Assembly (NCBI GenBank): GCA_038213195.1
Contig: JBBQTN010000313.1
Location: 1 to 5,530 of the forward strand
DNA length: 5,530 bases
Reading direction: 5' to 3'
From: JAODBQ01 sp038213195
Lineage (GTDB): Bacteria; Actinomycetota; Acidimicrobiia; Acidimicrobiales; Ilumatobacteraceae
Below, piece after piece: positions 1 through 5,530 of this stretch (within the stretch, counting starts at the first letter, position 1; the number at the start of each line of letters is the position of its first letter). The position numbers were made by a program, and so were the translations under genes. The notes under the pieces are model-generated. The model did no database searches. It saw only the letters and a program-made list of their open reading frames with translations, and was not told the origin of the DNA.

Positions 1-1
1 C

Positions 2-1507
2 TCGATCGAGCTTCGCGACGCCCTGCGCCGCGAGGGTCGCAGCTCGATCACCGTTGCCGACGTCGAGCGGACGATGTCGTCCGCCGACGGAACGTTCCGG
101 ACCGCCGGCGACGTGCTCCCACGGCGGTGGTGGCCCGTCGACGGCCAGCTGCCGGCACTCACGACCGCGACCGGGTCAGTAACGGCGACGCAGAGCGCAG
201 CCGCCTCAGGTGCAGCACCTCCCTCCCTCTACCCGTGGCAGCAGTCGGCGTTGGATGCGTGGCGCGCGGCCGGGTATCACGGCGTCGTCGAAGCCGTCAC
301 TGGGTCAGGCAAGACGATGATCGGGCTCGTCGCCACGCTCGACGAGGTGGCCCGCCGTGGCCAGGTGGCGATCGTCGTTCCGACGCGCGAGCTGCTGAAC
401 CAATGGTCAACACTGCTCCGTCCGATGCTGCCGCCCGGTGTCGTCGTCGGCCTCCTCGGCGACGGGTCGCGGCACGGCCTCGACGACCACGACGTTGTCA
501 TCGCCGTCGTCAACTCGGCACGGACGGGCGAACTGCAGCCGCGTCGCCCTGGTGGTTTGCTCGTCGCCGACGAATGCCACCGCTACGGGTCCGACTGCAA
601 CCGGCTGGTGCTTCACGACGGGTTCCCGCGTCGCCTCGGTCTGAGCGCCACGTTCGCCAGGTCCGACAACACGCACTCGACGCTGCTCGAGCCGTACCTC
701 GGCCCGGTCTGCTACCGCTTGGGCTACGCGCAGGCGCGGCGCGAAGCGGTCATCGCCGCGTTCGACGTCGTGCTTCTCACGGTCGAGTTCGCCCCCGACG
801 AGCGGGCTGCGTACGACGACGCCAGCCAGCAGATGGCGGTGGCGGTAGGCGCGCTCATCTCCCGCAGACTGATCCCACGAGATTCGGGCGACGGGTTCCT
901 CGGCCTACTCTCGACTTTCGCGCGCGGAGACGGCGAAGCAGCCACCTGCGCGCGGGCCTACCTGCGCGCCATGCAGGAACGACGCAGGCTGATGGACGAC
1001 GCCGCAGCCAAGCTGCACGTGCTCGCCGAACTCGCGCCTGGCGTCACGAACGCCGACCGCACGATCGTGTTTACGCAGAGCATCGGGGCGTCCGAAGCCG
1101 CTGCAGCAACACTGCGGCTGCTTGGCCACCGCGCCGCAGCATTGCATTCGGGCCTCGGAGCCGGGCAGCGGCGGGCGACGATGCTCGACTTCCACAGCGG
1201 CCGCATCGTTGCGCTTGCGGCCCCGCAGGTGCTGGACGAGGGAGTCGATGTGCCGGCGGCCGATCTTGCCGTCGTACTCGGGGCCAGCAGGAGCCGGCGC
1301 CAGATGATCCAACGGATGGGCCGGGTGCTTCGCCGCAAGGCCGACGGGCGCCGGGCACGCTTCGTTGTCGTCTCCGTGCGGAACACCGTTGAAGACCCAT
1401 ACCTCGGCGCGCACCGGACCTTCCTCGATGAGATCACCCCAGTGGCTCGCCGCATCGACACGCTCGTCCTCGGCGACGTGCACCTTGCCAAGCTGATCAG
1501 CCCCTGA
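2..1507 (+). CDS. SF2 DEAD/DEAH-box (XPB/ResIII-like) helicase, 5' partial
   Basis: Predicted ATP-dependent nucleic-acid translocase or helicase. Counting from the ATG at 74 (477 residues), the motifs are: a Q-motif-like YPWQQSAL at 53-60; Walker A TGSGKT at 76-81; motif Ia PTRELLNQW at 103-111; the Walker B/motif II box DECH at 166-169; motif III SAT at 191-193; a helical insert of about 120 residues between the two RecA folds; motif IV IVFTQS at 331-336; motif V around LDEGVDVP at 387-394; and motif VI QRMGRVLRR at 413-421. Nothing essential is missing, so it should be active. The frame has no stop back to position 2, and the 24 upstream codons read as plausible protein (charged helix, then ITVADVERT). 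The ATG at 74 also has no well-spaced ribosome site. I therefore treat the gene as running in from the left, with 74 as a fallback start. Substrate and partners are unknown. Helicases of this type occur in repair, phage and defence loci, and the deciding neighbour would lie to the left. Confidence 0.88.
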   Translation, partial: SIELRDALRREGRSSITVADVERTMSSADGTFRTAGDVLPRRWWPVDGQLPALTTATGSVTATQSAAASGAAPPSLYPWQQSALDAWRAAGYHGVVEAVTGSGKTMIGLVATLDEVARRGQVAIVVPTRELLNQWSTLLRPMLPPGVVVGLLGDGSRHGLDDHDVVIAVVNSARTGELQPRRPGGLLVADECHRYGSDCNRLVLHDGFPRRLGLSATFARSDNTHSTLLEPYLGPVCYRLGYAQARREAVIAAFDVVLLTVEFAPDERAAYDDASQQMAVAVGALISRRLIPRDSGDGFLGLLSTFARGDGEAATCARAYLRAMQERRRLMDDAAAKLHVLAELAPGVTNADRTIVFTQSIGASEAAAATLRLLGHRAAALHSGLGAGQRRATMLDFHSGRIVALAAPQVLDEGVDVPAADLAVVLGASRSRRQMIQRMGRVLRRKADGRRARFVVVSVRNTVEDPYLGAHRTFLDEITPVARRIDTLVLGDVHLAKLISP

Positions 1508-1689
1508 CAGTGATGGGGTAGCCAGCGGCGCTGAAGGTGGGGTGGCCCACTGCGCAGCCTGGTTCGGCATCGAGGCGGGTAGAGCGCACAGCGCACTACG
1601 CGCGCCACGAACTCCGCTGACGAGCTGGCGGCTGTGCGGCTCTCACCGGGGGAACAGGCGTACGCTAAGAATAGTTGGACGCCCAAGCA

Positions 1690-1713
1690 ATCTTCTACCG
1701 GATCTTCTACCGG
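1690..1713. repeat. Perfect 12-bp tandem duplication
   Basis: ATCTTCTACCGG occurs twice head to tail, at 1690-1701 and 1702-1713, with no mismatch. It is immediately followed by an ACGG(G/T)TCA series (ACGGTTCA at 1714, ACGGGTCA at 1724 and 1744). It could be a replication-slippage duplication or paired protein-binding sites; the sequence alone does not decide. Confidence 0.8.
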
Positions 1714-1732
1714 ACGGTTCAGCACGGGTCAG

Positions 1733-1741
1733 TTATCCACA
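1733..1741 (+). promoter_or_regulatory. DnaA-box-like 9-mer TTATCCACA
   Basis: This is an exact match to the classical high-affinity DnaA box. It is flanked by two copies of ACGGGTCA at 1724-1731 and 1744-1751 (start-to-start spacing 20 bp). An exact match to an A/T-leaning 9-mer is unusual in such GC-rich DNA. I found only this one box and no adjoining AT-rich unwinding element, replication initiator gene or box array, so I do not call an origin. It may be a stray match, a DnaA-regulated site, or a remnant of a plasmid or integrated element. Confidence 0.35.
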
Positions 1742-1829
1742 GAACGGGTCAAGATGGCCGTTTGGCGTAAGGCCTGCTCAGAGACCAATTCCCGGACAGA
1801 TATGCACAGGCCGGCACCCCATTTTTCAC

Positions 1830-1853
1830 GGTTCAAGTCCCCCCTCGCCCACC
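1830..1853 (+). other. tRNA 3'-end-like segment (possible att scar)
   Basis: The segment reads as the end of a tRNA gene: GG, the T-loop TTCAAGT (1832-1838), the 3' T-stem strand CCCCC (1839-1843), a 7-base acceptor strand CTCGCCC (1844-1850), discriminator A (1851) and CC. The bases to the left (CACGG, 1827-1831) pair with the 3' T-stem only at the two positions next to the loop. No GGGCGAG acceptor partner lies within tRNA distance upstream, so this is not a whole tRNA. A tRNA match that begins at the T-loop and runs to the 3' end is what integration by a tRNA-targeting integrase leaves behind. Chance similarity remains possible over only 24 bases. Confidence 0.35.
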
Positions 1854-1897
1854 GCGTAGTGCCTGGTAGATGGCAGACAGCTTCCCGGGGTGTGGTG

Positions 1898-1916
1898 GGA
1901 ATCGGTGTGTGATTCC
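1898..1916 (-). terminator. Stem-loop just past the transposase stop
   Basis: GGAATC (1898-1903) and GATTCC (1911-1916) form a perfect 6-bp stem around a 7-base loop, extendable by two G-T wobbles. On the - strand it begins 8 bases beyond the transposase stop at 1925-1927. The placement suits a terminator for the transposase transcript or a subterminal structure of the insertion sequence. There is no following U-run, so a standard intrinsic terminator is not shown. Confidence 0.3.
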
Positions 1917-1924
1917 TGGTGGCG

Positions 1925-2413
1925 TCAGGTGATGGCGATGATGCCGTCGTCTGGCGCGGGGTCATTGTCGCGCGTTGGGTGGAGGCGTGCCATTGACGCT
2001 TCGGAGAGGTAGTGGCGGTGGGTGGCCCAGTCGTCGTGTTGTTCGGCGAGGACGGCTCCGACGAGGCGGATGATGGCTGGGTTGTTGGGGAAGATCTGCA
2101 CGACGTTCGTGCGTCGCTTGATCTCCTTGTTGAGTCGCTCGAGCGGGTTGTTCGACCAGATCTTGCGCCAGTGGTCTGCCGGGAACGAGCTGAACGCCAA
2201 CACGTCGCCCTTGGCGGAGTCCATCAGGTCTTTGACCTTGGGGAACTGGCGGGCGAACAGGTCCGCGGTGCGGTCCCAGGCGGCGCCGATCTCGGTTGGG
2301 GTGGGATGGACGAACACGGTGCGTAGGGCGGCGGCGACGACGTCTTGGTGGCGTTTGGGGACTCGGGCCAACAGGTTCTCCGTTAACCGGCCTTCCAGCA
2401 GGGGCCGGGTCAC
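1925..2413 (-). pseudogene. IS256-family (Mutator-type) transposase, C-terminal remnant
   Basis: The frame opens with a GTG at 2413 and ends with TGA at 1925-1927 (162 codons). From about residue 13 it matches the C-terminal part of IS256-type DDE transposases: NLLARVPKRHQD (13-24), a helical stretch with AAWDRTADLF, FPADHWRKIWSNNP, then the signature LERLNKEIKRR (91-101), whose E92 should be the catalytic glutamate, followed by a short tail. Family members are usually about 400 residues, so roughly 60% is missing, including both catalytic aspartates. Residues 1-12 do not look like the family and are read from DNA on the other side of a breakpoint near 2378-2385, so the GTG is probably not a real start. 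The remnant cannot transpose by itself. It points toward the helicase gene and away from the recombinase operon, whose DNA begins at the breakpoint. The original insertion sequence end should lie left of 1925, but I cannot identify its terminal repeat. Confidence 0.85.
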
Positions 2414-2465
2414 TGCCGCGGAGGGTCCGCTTTGTGGTGGTGCGGCGGGTGGAGACTTTGGGACC

Positions 2466-2472
2466 GAGGAGG
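2466..2472 (+). promoter_or_regulatory. Strong ribosome binding site fixing the first recombinase start
   Basis: GAGGAGG lies five bases before the ATG at 2478. The same frame is open as far back as 2022, but that extension runs antisense through the IS256 transposase remnant. The site, and the protein similarity starting here, justify choosing 2478. I could not make out a convincing promoter between 2382 and 2465. Confidence 0.75.
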
Positions 2473-2477
2473 CAGTG

Positions 2478-3527
2478 ATGGTGCTCTGCGTGACCCGTGT
2501 CGGCGAGGTTCACCGGTTGGCTGGGGATGCGGGCCTGGTGGAGATCGGGAATCGGTGGCTGGCTCATTTGGAGGCTCGGGAGTTCTCGCCGGCGACTGTG
2601 CGCGGGTATGCGTATGACTTGGTGTGTCTGGCTCGTTTCCTGGACGACGCTGGTGTCGGGTGGAGAGATGTGGTTCCGTCGGATGTGTTCGACTGGTTGG
2701 AGTGGCAGGCTCGACCTCGCTCAGCTGCTGGGCGGAAGGTGGTCCGGCTCGGAGACCGACGTGGGGCGGCGCCGGCGACGATGAACCGGCGGGTCGCTGC
2801 GGCGCGTGGCTTGTTCGAGTTCGCGGTGATGCGCGGCGAGGTCGACGTCAACCCGGTCCCGGCGCCGCGACGTTCGACTGGGCTGCGGGCTCGCCGTCGC
2901 GGTCTGTTGGGTCACGTCGGGGCGCGCCGGCCGACGGCGCCTGCTCGACTTGTGCGTCAAGACCGACCGTTGCCAGAGAGTCTCGAGACCGATGACATCG
3001 AGGTGTTCCTCACTGACTTGAACACCCATCGGGACCGGGCAATCACGTTGGCGATGTTGCTCGGCGGGTTACGAGCGAGCGAGGTGCGCACGCTGCGGCT
3101 GGCTGATGTGGACATCGGCATGCGCCAGGTCAAGGTGACCGGCAAGGGTTCCAAGGAACGGATCGTGCCGATCGACCGGGCGTTCTTCGGTGAGTTGCGC
3201 GCCTATCTCGACGGGGAACGCCCGAAGGGATTGTCGACAGCGGAGTGCTTCGTGGTGCTCCGTGGCCCGACGACGGGGCAGGCGATGACCGAGGCGGGGC
3301 TGCGCAAGATCTTCCGTGTTCATCGGGCTCGCACCGGCGCTGTGCGGGTTCGACCGCATCGTTTGCGGCATACGTTCGGGGCCGATCTCGCCTCGGCGGG
3401 CATCGACTTGTTGGTGCTGCGCGAACTGATGGGCCACGCCCACGTGGAGACCACCGCCGCGTACGTTCATCTCGCCCCGGAGACCATCGCCACGGAGTGG
3501 GCCCGAGCTCGTCAGGCCGAGCGATGA
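2478..3527 (+). CDS. Tyrosine recombinase/integrase (TnpA-like)
   Basis: A 349-residue site-specific recombinase, expected to cut and rejoin DNA through a 3'-phosphotyrosine at the element ends. Tn554 TnpA is of similar size. The N-terminal SAM-like core-binding domain spans about 20-130 (from IGNRWLAHLEAREFSPATVRGY through MNRRVAAARGLFEFAV). An Arg-rich linker (131-165) follows, then the catalytic domain. The full active site can be read: R199 in GLRASEV, K223 in GKGSKER, H294 and R297 in HRLRHTF, H320 in LMGH, and nucleophile Y329 nine residues later. The protein therefore appears functional. The start is set by GAGGAGG at 2466-2472. Its stop overlaps the next start in an ATGA quartet (3524-3527), indicating translational coupling in an operon. 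XerC/D-like or phage integrases share these motifs, so the TnpA assignment rests on the gene order rather than on this protein alone. Confidence 0.9.
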   Translation: MVLCVTRVGEVHRLAGDAGLVEIGNRWLAHLEAREFSPATVRGYAYDLVCLARFLDDAGVGWRDVVPSDVFDWLEWQARPRSAAGRKVVRLGDRRGAAPATMNRRVAAARGLFEFAVMRGEVDVNPVPAPRRSTGLRARRRGLLGHVGARRPTAPARLVRQDRPLPESLETDDIEVFLTDLNTHRDRAITLAMLLGGLRASEVRTLRLADVDIGMRQVKVTGKGSKERIVPIDRAFFGELRAYLDGERPKGLSTAECFVVLRGPTTGQAMTEAGLRKIFRVHRARTGAVRVRPHRLRHTFGADLASAGIDLLVLRELMGHAHVETTAAYVHLAPETIATEWARARQAER

Positions 3528-4573
3528 CCGCGCTGGCAGCCATCGCGGATCTCCGGGACGACGATCTGCTCGGCGATTACGAAGGCTTCGTTGACTCGCT
3601 CGGCGTGAACAGCGCGCAACGGTCGCAACGCAAGCTCGCTGCGCGCCGGTTCCTCGAACGCCATGGCGACGTCGAAGGGTGGATGACTCGGCCGACTGCG
3701 ACGCGGCTGATCGATCTGCACCGGCTCAAGGCGTGGCCGTGGGTGACGTGGCTGTTCATCGACGGGCGAGTCCGACCGGACTTGGAACTGTTGTTGGCCA
3801 AGCCGCCAGGTGTCGATGTCGGGCTGTGGTGGACCCTGGCCAACACCACCGACGTTGTCGCTGCGACCGCTGTCGCCGACGGGTTGGGGTGGAGCGCGAA
3901 CTGGACCCGCCAGGTCCTTCGCCACACCGCCCCGATGCTGTGCTTGTGGCTCGACAAGGCGTTGAACAAATTGACCGACGAAGACTTCGACGCGGCGATC
4001 ATCCACGCCGCGACCGTCAACGTTGCTGCAACGACCGCGGATCGGTTCTCGAAGCGAACTGCGGCGTTGCGACAGGTCTGCTTCCAGCAGGGCCACATCG
4101 ACCAGCCTCCTCATGATCCGCGGCCTCCATCACGGTCGTCGGTCCAACACGCCGCCGACATCACCCAACCAGCGATCCGTCGTGACGTTGTTCGCTACGC
4201 GCAGCACATCACCACCACCCTGCGACCTGTCACCGGGACGGGCCGGATCAAGGCGATCCGAGTGCTATGCGACTGGCTCGCTGACCATCATCCCGAGGTG
4301 ACCCGCCTCGATCAACTCGACCGCAGCCGCCACATCGAACCGTTCCTCGCGTGGGCCAAGGTCAGACCTTGGCGGGGAGCGAACGGTGCTCGCAAGACCG
4401 TCGGGCTTTCGGTGTTCCACCATGACGTGGTCGATCTGCGCGTGTTCTTCGAGGACATCGCCGAGTGGGGCTGGCCATCAGCGCCGCAGCGGCGACTGGT
4501 CTTCCTCGGCGACATCCCGCGTCTGCCCGAAGCCCTGCCTCGCGCCCTGACCCCAGCTGTCGACCGCACCTGA
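3524..4573 (+). CDS. N-terminal half of a split TnpB-like tyrosine recombinase
   Basis: A 349-residue protein whose ATG overlaps the upstream recombinase stop (ATGA). It holds no catalytic residues. Residues 1-200 are a helical region found at the front of large TnpB-type recombinases (for example RKLAARRFLERHGDVEGWM at 36-54 and WPWVTWLFIDGR at 71-82). Residues about 215-320 resemble the core-binding domain, including TGRIKAIRVLCDWLADHHPEV and DLRVFFEDIAEWGWP. The end, LGDIPRLPEALPRALTPAVDRT (328-349), is the linker that normally runs straight into the catalytic domain. It stops at TGA 4571-4573. A -1 shift at C4570 would read L-M-A-A-V and continue into the next frame, giving about 654 residues; Tn554 TnpB is about 630. 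So this is either half of a frameshifted gene or a separately translated DNA-binding subunit. The even coding quality on both sides of the junction argues that any break is recent. Confidence 0.8.
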   Translation: MTALAAIADLRDDDLLGDYEGFVDSLGVNSAQRSQRKLAARRFLERHGDVEGWMTRPTATRLIDLHRLKAWPWVTWLFIDGRVRPDLELLLAKPPGVDVGLWWTLANTTDVVAATAVADGLGWSANWTRQVLRHTAPMLCLWLDKALNKLTDEDFDAAIIHAATVNVAATTADRFSKRTAALRQVCFQQGHIDQPPHDPRPPSRSSVQHAADITQPAIRRDVVRYAQHITTTLRPVTGTGRIKAIRVLCDWLADHHPEVTRLDQLDRSRHIEPFLAWAKVRPWRGANGARKTVGLSVFHHDVVDLRVFFEDIAEWGWPSAPQRRLVFLGDIPRLPEALPRALTPAVDRT

Positions 4574-4575
4574 TG
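4568..4575 (+). other. TGATG stop/start junction splitting the second recombinase
   Basis: The upstream frame reads ACC-TGA (4568-4573), and the downstream frame starts ATG at 4573-4575. The stop and start share base 4573. No purine-rich ribosome site precedes the ATG, which fits reinitiation by a terminating ribosome. Adding one C (ACC-CTG-ATG) would fuse the frames, so a single-base deletion is the simplest origin. There is no X-XXY-YYZ slippery heptamer, so programmed -1 frameshifting is not favoured. Confidence 0.75.
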
Positions 4576-5487
4576 GCCGCCGTTGCCCGACTCGACGACC
4601 GCTTCGCCCGGGTCGGGATCGGGCTGCTGCGAGCGACCGGGATGCGCGTCGGCGAGCTCCTCGACCTCGAGCTCGACTGCATCGTCGACTTCGAATCTCG
4701 CGGCACCTGGCTGCGTGTCCCGCTCGGCAAACTCGGAAGCGAACGGATGGTCCCCCTCGACCCCGAGACCATCGAACTGTTCGACGAATGGACCCACCAC
4801 CGAGGCCCTCACCGATCGTTGCCCCACCCTCGCGACGGACACCTCACCGACTTCGTGTTCTGCGAACACGGTCGACGTCTCGGCAAGCACCGCCTCAGCC
4901 AAGGACTCGACGCCGCTGTCGCCGACGCCTCGCTGGCCGACACCACCGGCCGCCCGTTGCACGTCACTCTTCACCAGCTCCGACACACGTTCGGGACCAG
5001 CCTCGTCAACGCCGGCATGAACCTCCCCGCGCTGATGGCACTCCTCGGTCACGTCACACCCGAGATGACGTTGCGTTACGCCAAGCTCGCCTCGCCGACC
5101 ATCCGCACCGCCTACGACACCGCGATGACCAAGGTCAAAGGACGCCGACCGCTGTTCGTCATCCCCGCCGGCAATCACACCGCGATCCCTGCCAAGATCG
5201 ACTGGCTACACAGCGAGATGCTCAAGACCCGCGTCGCGCACGGGTTCTGCTCACGCGACCCCATCGCCGGCGCGTGCGGCTACGCCAACATCTGCGAACA
5301 GTGCGACAACTACGTGCCCGACCCCGAACGAGCCGACGTCCTCACCGGGCAACTCGCCGACATCGCAGTGCTCCGCGACGACGCCAAAACCCGCGGATGG
5401 ACCACCGAAACAGCACGCCACGACCGGGTCGCCACAGCCCTCCAACGACACCTCCACCGCTTCGAACGAAAGGCCACCAATGACTGA
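4573..5487 (+). CDS. Catalytic half of a split TnpB-like tyrosine recombinase
   Basis: A 304-residue protein consisting of the whole catalytic domain with almost nothing before it. Active-site residues are R25 in GMRVGELL, K53 in LGKLGSER, H134 and R137 in HQLRHTF, H160 in LLGH, and nucleophile Y169 in LRYAKL. After the tyrosine comes a tail of about 135 residues carrying four cysteines, C226, C235, C241 and C244 (CX8C, CX5C, CX2C), in a context such as GYANICEQC. This tail is typical of large TnpB-type recombinases and may bind zinc. The frame is open further upstream, with an ATG at 4465, but that DNA encodes the N-terminal half in another frame. The ATG at 4573 is preferred because family similarity begins there and it overlaps the previous stop. 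Without a core-binding domain this half should not grip its site alone, so it would need the upstream product or a fused translation product. Confidence 0.85.
   Translation: MAAVARLDDRFARVGIGLLRATGMRVGELLDLELDCIVDFESRGTWLRVPLGKLGSERMVPLDPETIELFDEWTHHRGPHRSLPHPRDGHLTDFVFCEHGRRLGKHRLSQGLDAAVADASLADTTGRPLHVTLHQLRHTFGTSLVNAGMNLPALMALLGHVTPEMTLRYAKLASPTIRTAYDTAMTKVKGRRPLFVIPAGNHTAIPAKIDWLHSEMLKTRVAHGFCSRDPIAGACGYANICEQCDNYVPDPERADVLTGQLADIAVLRDDAKTRGWTTETARHDRVATALQRHLHRFERKATND
5468..5473 (+). promoter_or_regulatory. Ribosome binding site for the third operon gene
   Basis: GAAAGG sits six bases before the ATG at 5480, inside the last codons of the catalytic recombinase half. It supports a third, coupled gene that continues past the window edge. 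Confidence 0.5.
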
Positions 5488-5530
5488 CCACTTGACCCCG
5501 CCCCCCAGGGCCGGTCAATGCGCATCGCAT
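5480..5530 (+). CDS. Start of a third operon gene (possible TnpC-like), 3' partial
   Basis: An ATG at 5480 overlaps the recombinase stop by eight bases (ATGACTGA) and is preceded by GAAAGG. The 17 visible codons read MTDHLTPPPRAGQCASH and stay open to the right edge. This is too short to identify by sequence. Position alone suggests the small accessory protein (TnpC type, often a short helical protein) that follows TnpB in Tn554-type elements. An alternative start is the ATG at 5518 (MRIA...) in another frame, with AGGG at 5507-5510 as its possible ribosome site. Which of the two is used cannot be told from this window. Confidence 0.4.
   Translation, partial: MTDHLTPPPRAGQCASH

Larger units (their letters stand above)
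1508..1924. other. Gene-free spacer carrying repeats and a tRNA-like scar
   Basis: This 417-base gap separates the helicase stop from the stop of the opposing transposase remnant. The short reading frames across it (for example 1542-1859 and 1634-1912 on +, 1729-1965 on -) have no ribosome sites, no recognisable domains and low-complexity content, so I do not call genes. The part from about 1660 to 1840 is visibly richer in A/T than the flanking genes. Besides the elements listed separately, AGCGCAC is tandemly duplicated at 1583-1596. A weak 5-bp hairpin (GTGGG/CCCAC, 1537-1550) follows the helicase gene but has no T-run. The stretch lies between two convergent genes, one broken, and looks like mobile-element junction debris. 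Confidence 0.6.
2382..5530 (+). mobile_element. Tn554-like transposon or recombinase module, right end outside window
   Basis: Two consecutive tyrosine recombinases, one of about 350 residues and one of about 650 (here split), followed by a small third gene and all overlapping on one strand, reproduce the tnpA-tnpB-tnpC order of Tn554-type elements. The left limit is inferred from where IS256 transposase homology stops (about 2378-2385), some 95 bases before the first recombinase start. Tn554-type elements have no long inverted terminal repeats, and I see none. Cargo genes normally follow tnpC and would be to the right of the window. The exact end is uncertain by tens of bases. Confidence 0.6.

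Noticed and set aside
127..1392. Second + strand frame across the helicase (421 codons)
   Set aside because: It is extremely arginine-rich, typical of an out-of-frame reading of high-GC coding DNA.
1575..1590. tRNA D-arm-like GGGTAGAGCGCA
   Set aside because: It is about 250 bases from the T-arm-like segment with no acceptor or anticodon stem between them, so no complete tRNA can be built.
1665..1680. Possible -10-like TACGCTAAGAAT
   Set aside because: No matching -35 element at proper spacing and no credible gene downstream on that strand.
905..1725. Overlapping - strand open frames under the helicase (905-1570 and 958-1725)
   Set aside because: They overlap conserved helicase motifs on the + strand, are rich in Arg/Ala/Ser, and lack ribosome sites.
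2399..2419. Similarity between CAGGGGCCGGGTCACTGC near the module's left end and CAGGGCCGGTCAATGC near 5506
   Set aside because: The match needs several single-base gaps and is made mostly of G and C, so chance is likely; the second copy also lies inside the operon rather than at a recognisable element end.
2022..2477. Upstream extension of the first recombinase frame (would give a 501-residue protein)
   Set aside because: It runs antisense through the IS256 transposase remnant and has no recombinase-like content; GAGGAGG before the ATG at 2478 marks the real start.
4573..4573. Programmed -1 frameshift at the split recombinase junction
   Set aside because: The bases before the stop do not form a slippery heptamer and I see no obvious downstream pseudoknot; reinitiation or a plain deletion explains the junction better.
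4312..5178. Long open frame on the - strand (288 codons) opposite the recombinase halves
   Set aside because: It is a shadow of GC-rich coding on the other strand; the + strand carries clear catalytic motifs and the - strand product is low-complexity with no recognisable domain.

Overview
The window is GC-rich DNA with tightly packed, overlapping reading frames and strong G/C third-position bias. This fits an actinobacterium (Actinomycetota); nothing in it allows a finer placement. It looks like an accessory region built from mobile-element pieces, with four parts.

(1) Positions 1-1507 hold the body of an SF2 (DEAD/DEAH, XPB/ResIII-like) helicase on the + strand. All the main helicase motifs are present. 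Its reading frame is open to the left window edge, so the protein probably starts outside the window. (2) Positions 1508-1924 form a 417-base stretch with no credible gene. It holds a perfect 12-bp tandem duplication, an exact DnaA-box-like 9-mer flanked by an 8-bp direct repeat, a 24-base segment that looks like the 3' end of a tRNA gene (a possible attachment-site scar), and a hairpin next to the following transposase stop. (3) Positions 1925-2413, on the - strand, hold the C-terminal third of an IS256-family transposase. Its homology stops abruptly near 2378-2385, so it is a remnant. (4) From about 2380 to the right edge lies a + strand operon resembling the tnpA-tnpB-tnpC set of Tn554-type transposons: a complete tyrosine recombinase (2478-3527), a second and larger recombinase (3524-5487), and the first codons of a third gene (from about 5480).

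The most notable feature is that the second recombinase is split. Its N-terminal DNA-binding half (3524-4573) and its complete catalytic half (4573-5487) are separate reading frames joined by a TGATG stop/start overlap. A single-base shift would rejoin them into a protein of about 654 residues, close to the usual TnpB size. This is either a recent frameshift (or base-calling error) or a two-subunit recombinase made by translational coupling. All recombinase reading frames overlap (ATGA, TGATG, ATGACTGA), so they are almost certainly one transcript.

The IS256 gene is cut where the recombinase module begins. The simplest history is that the Tn554-like element inserted into, or recombined with, an older IS256 copy lying beside the helicase locus. 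I see no CRISPR array, rRNA or complete tRNA, and no clear sign of a wholly new system.
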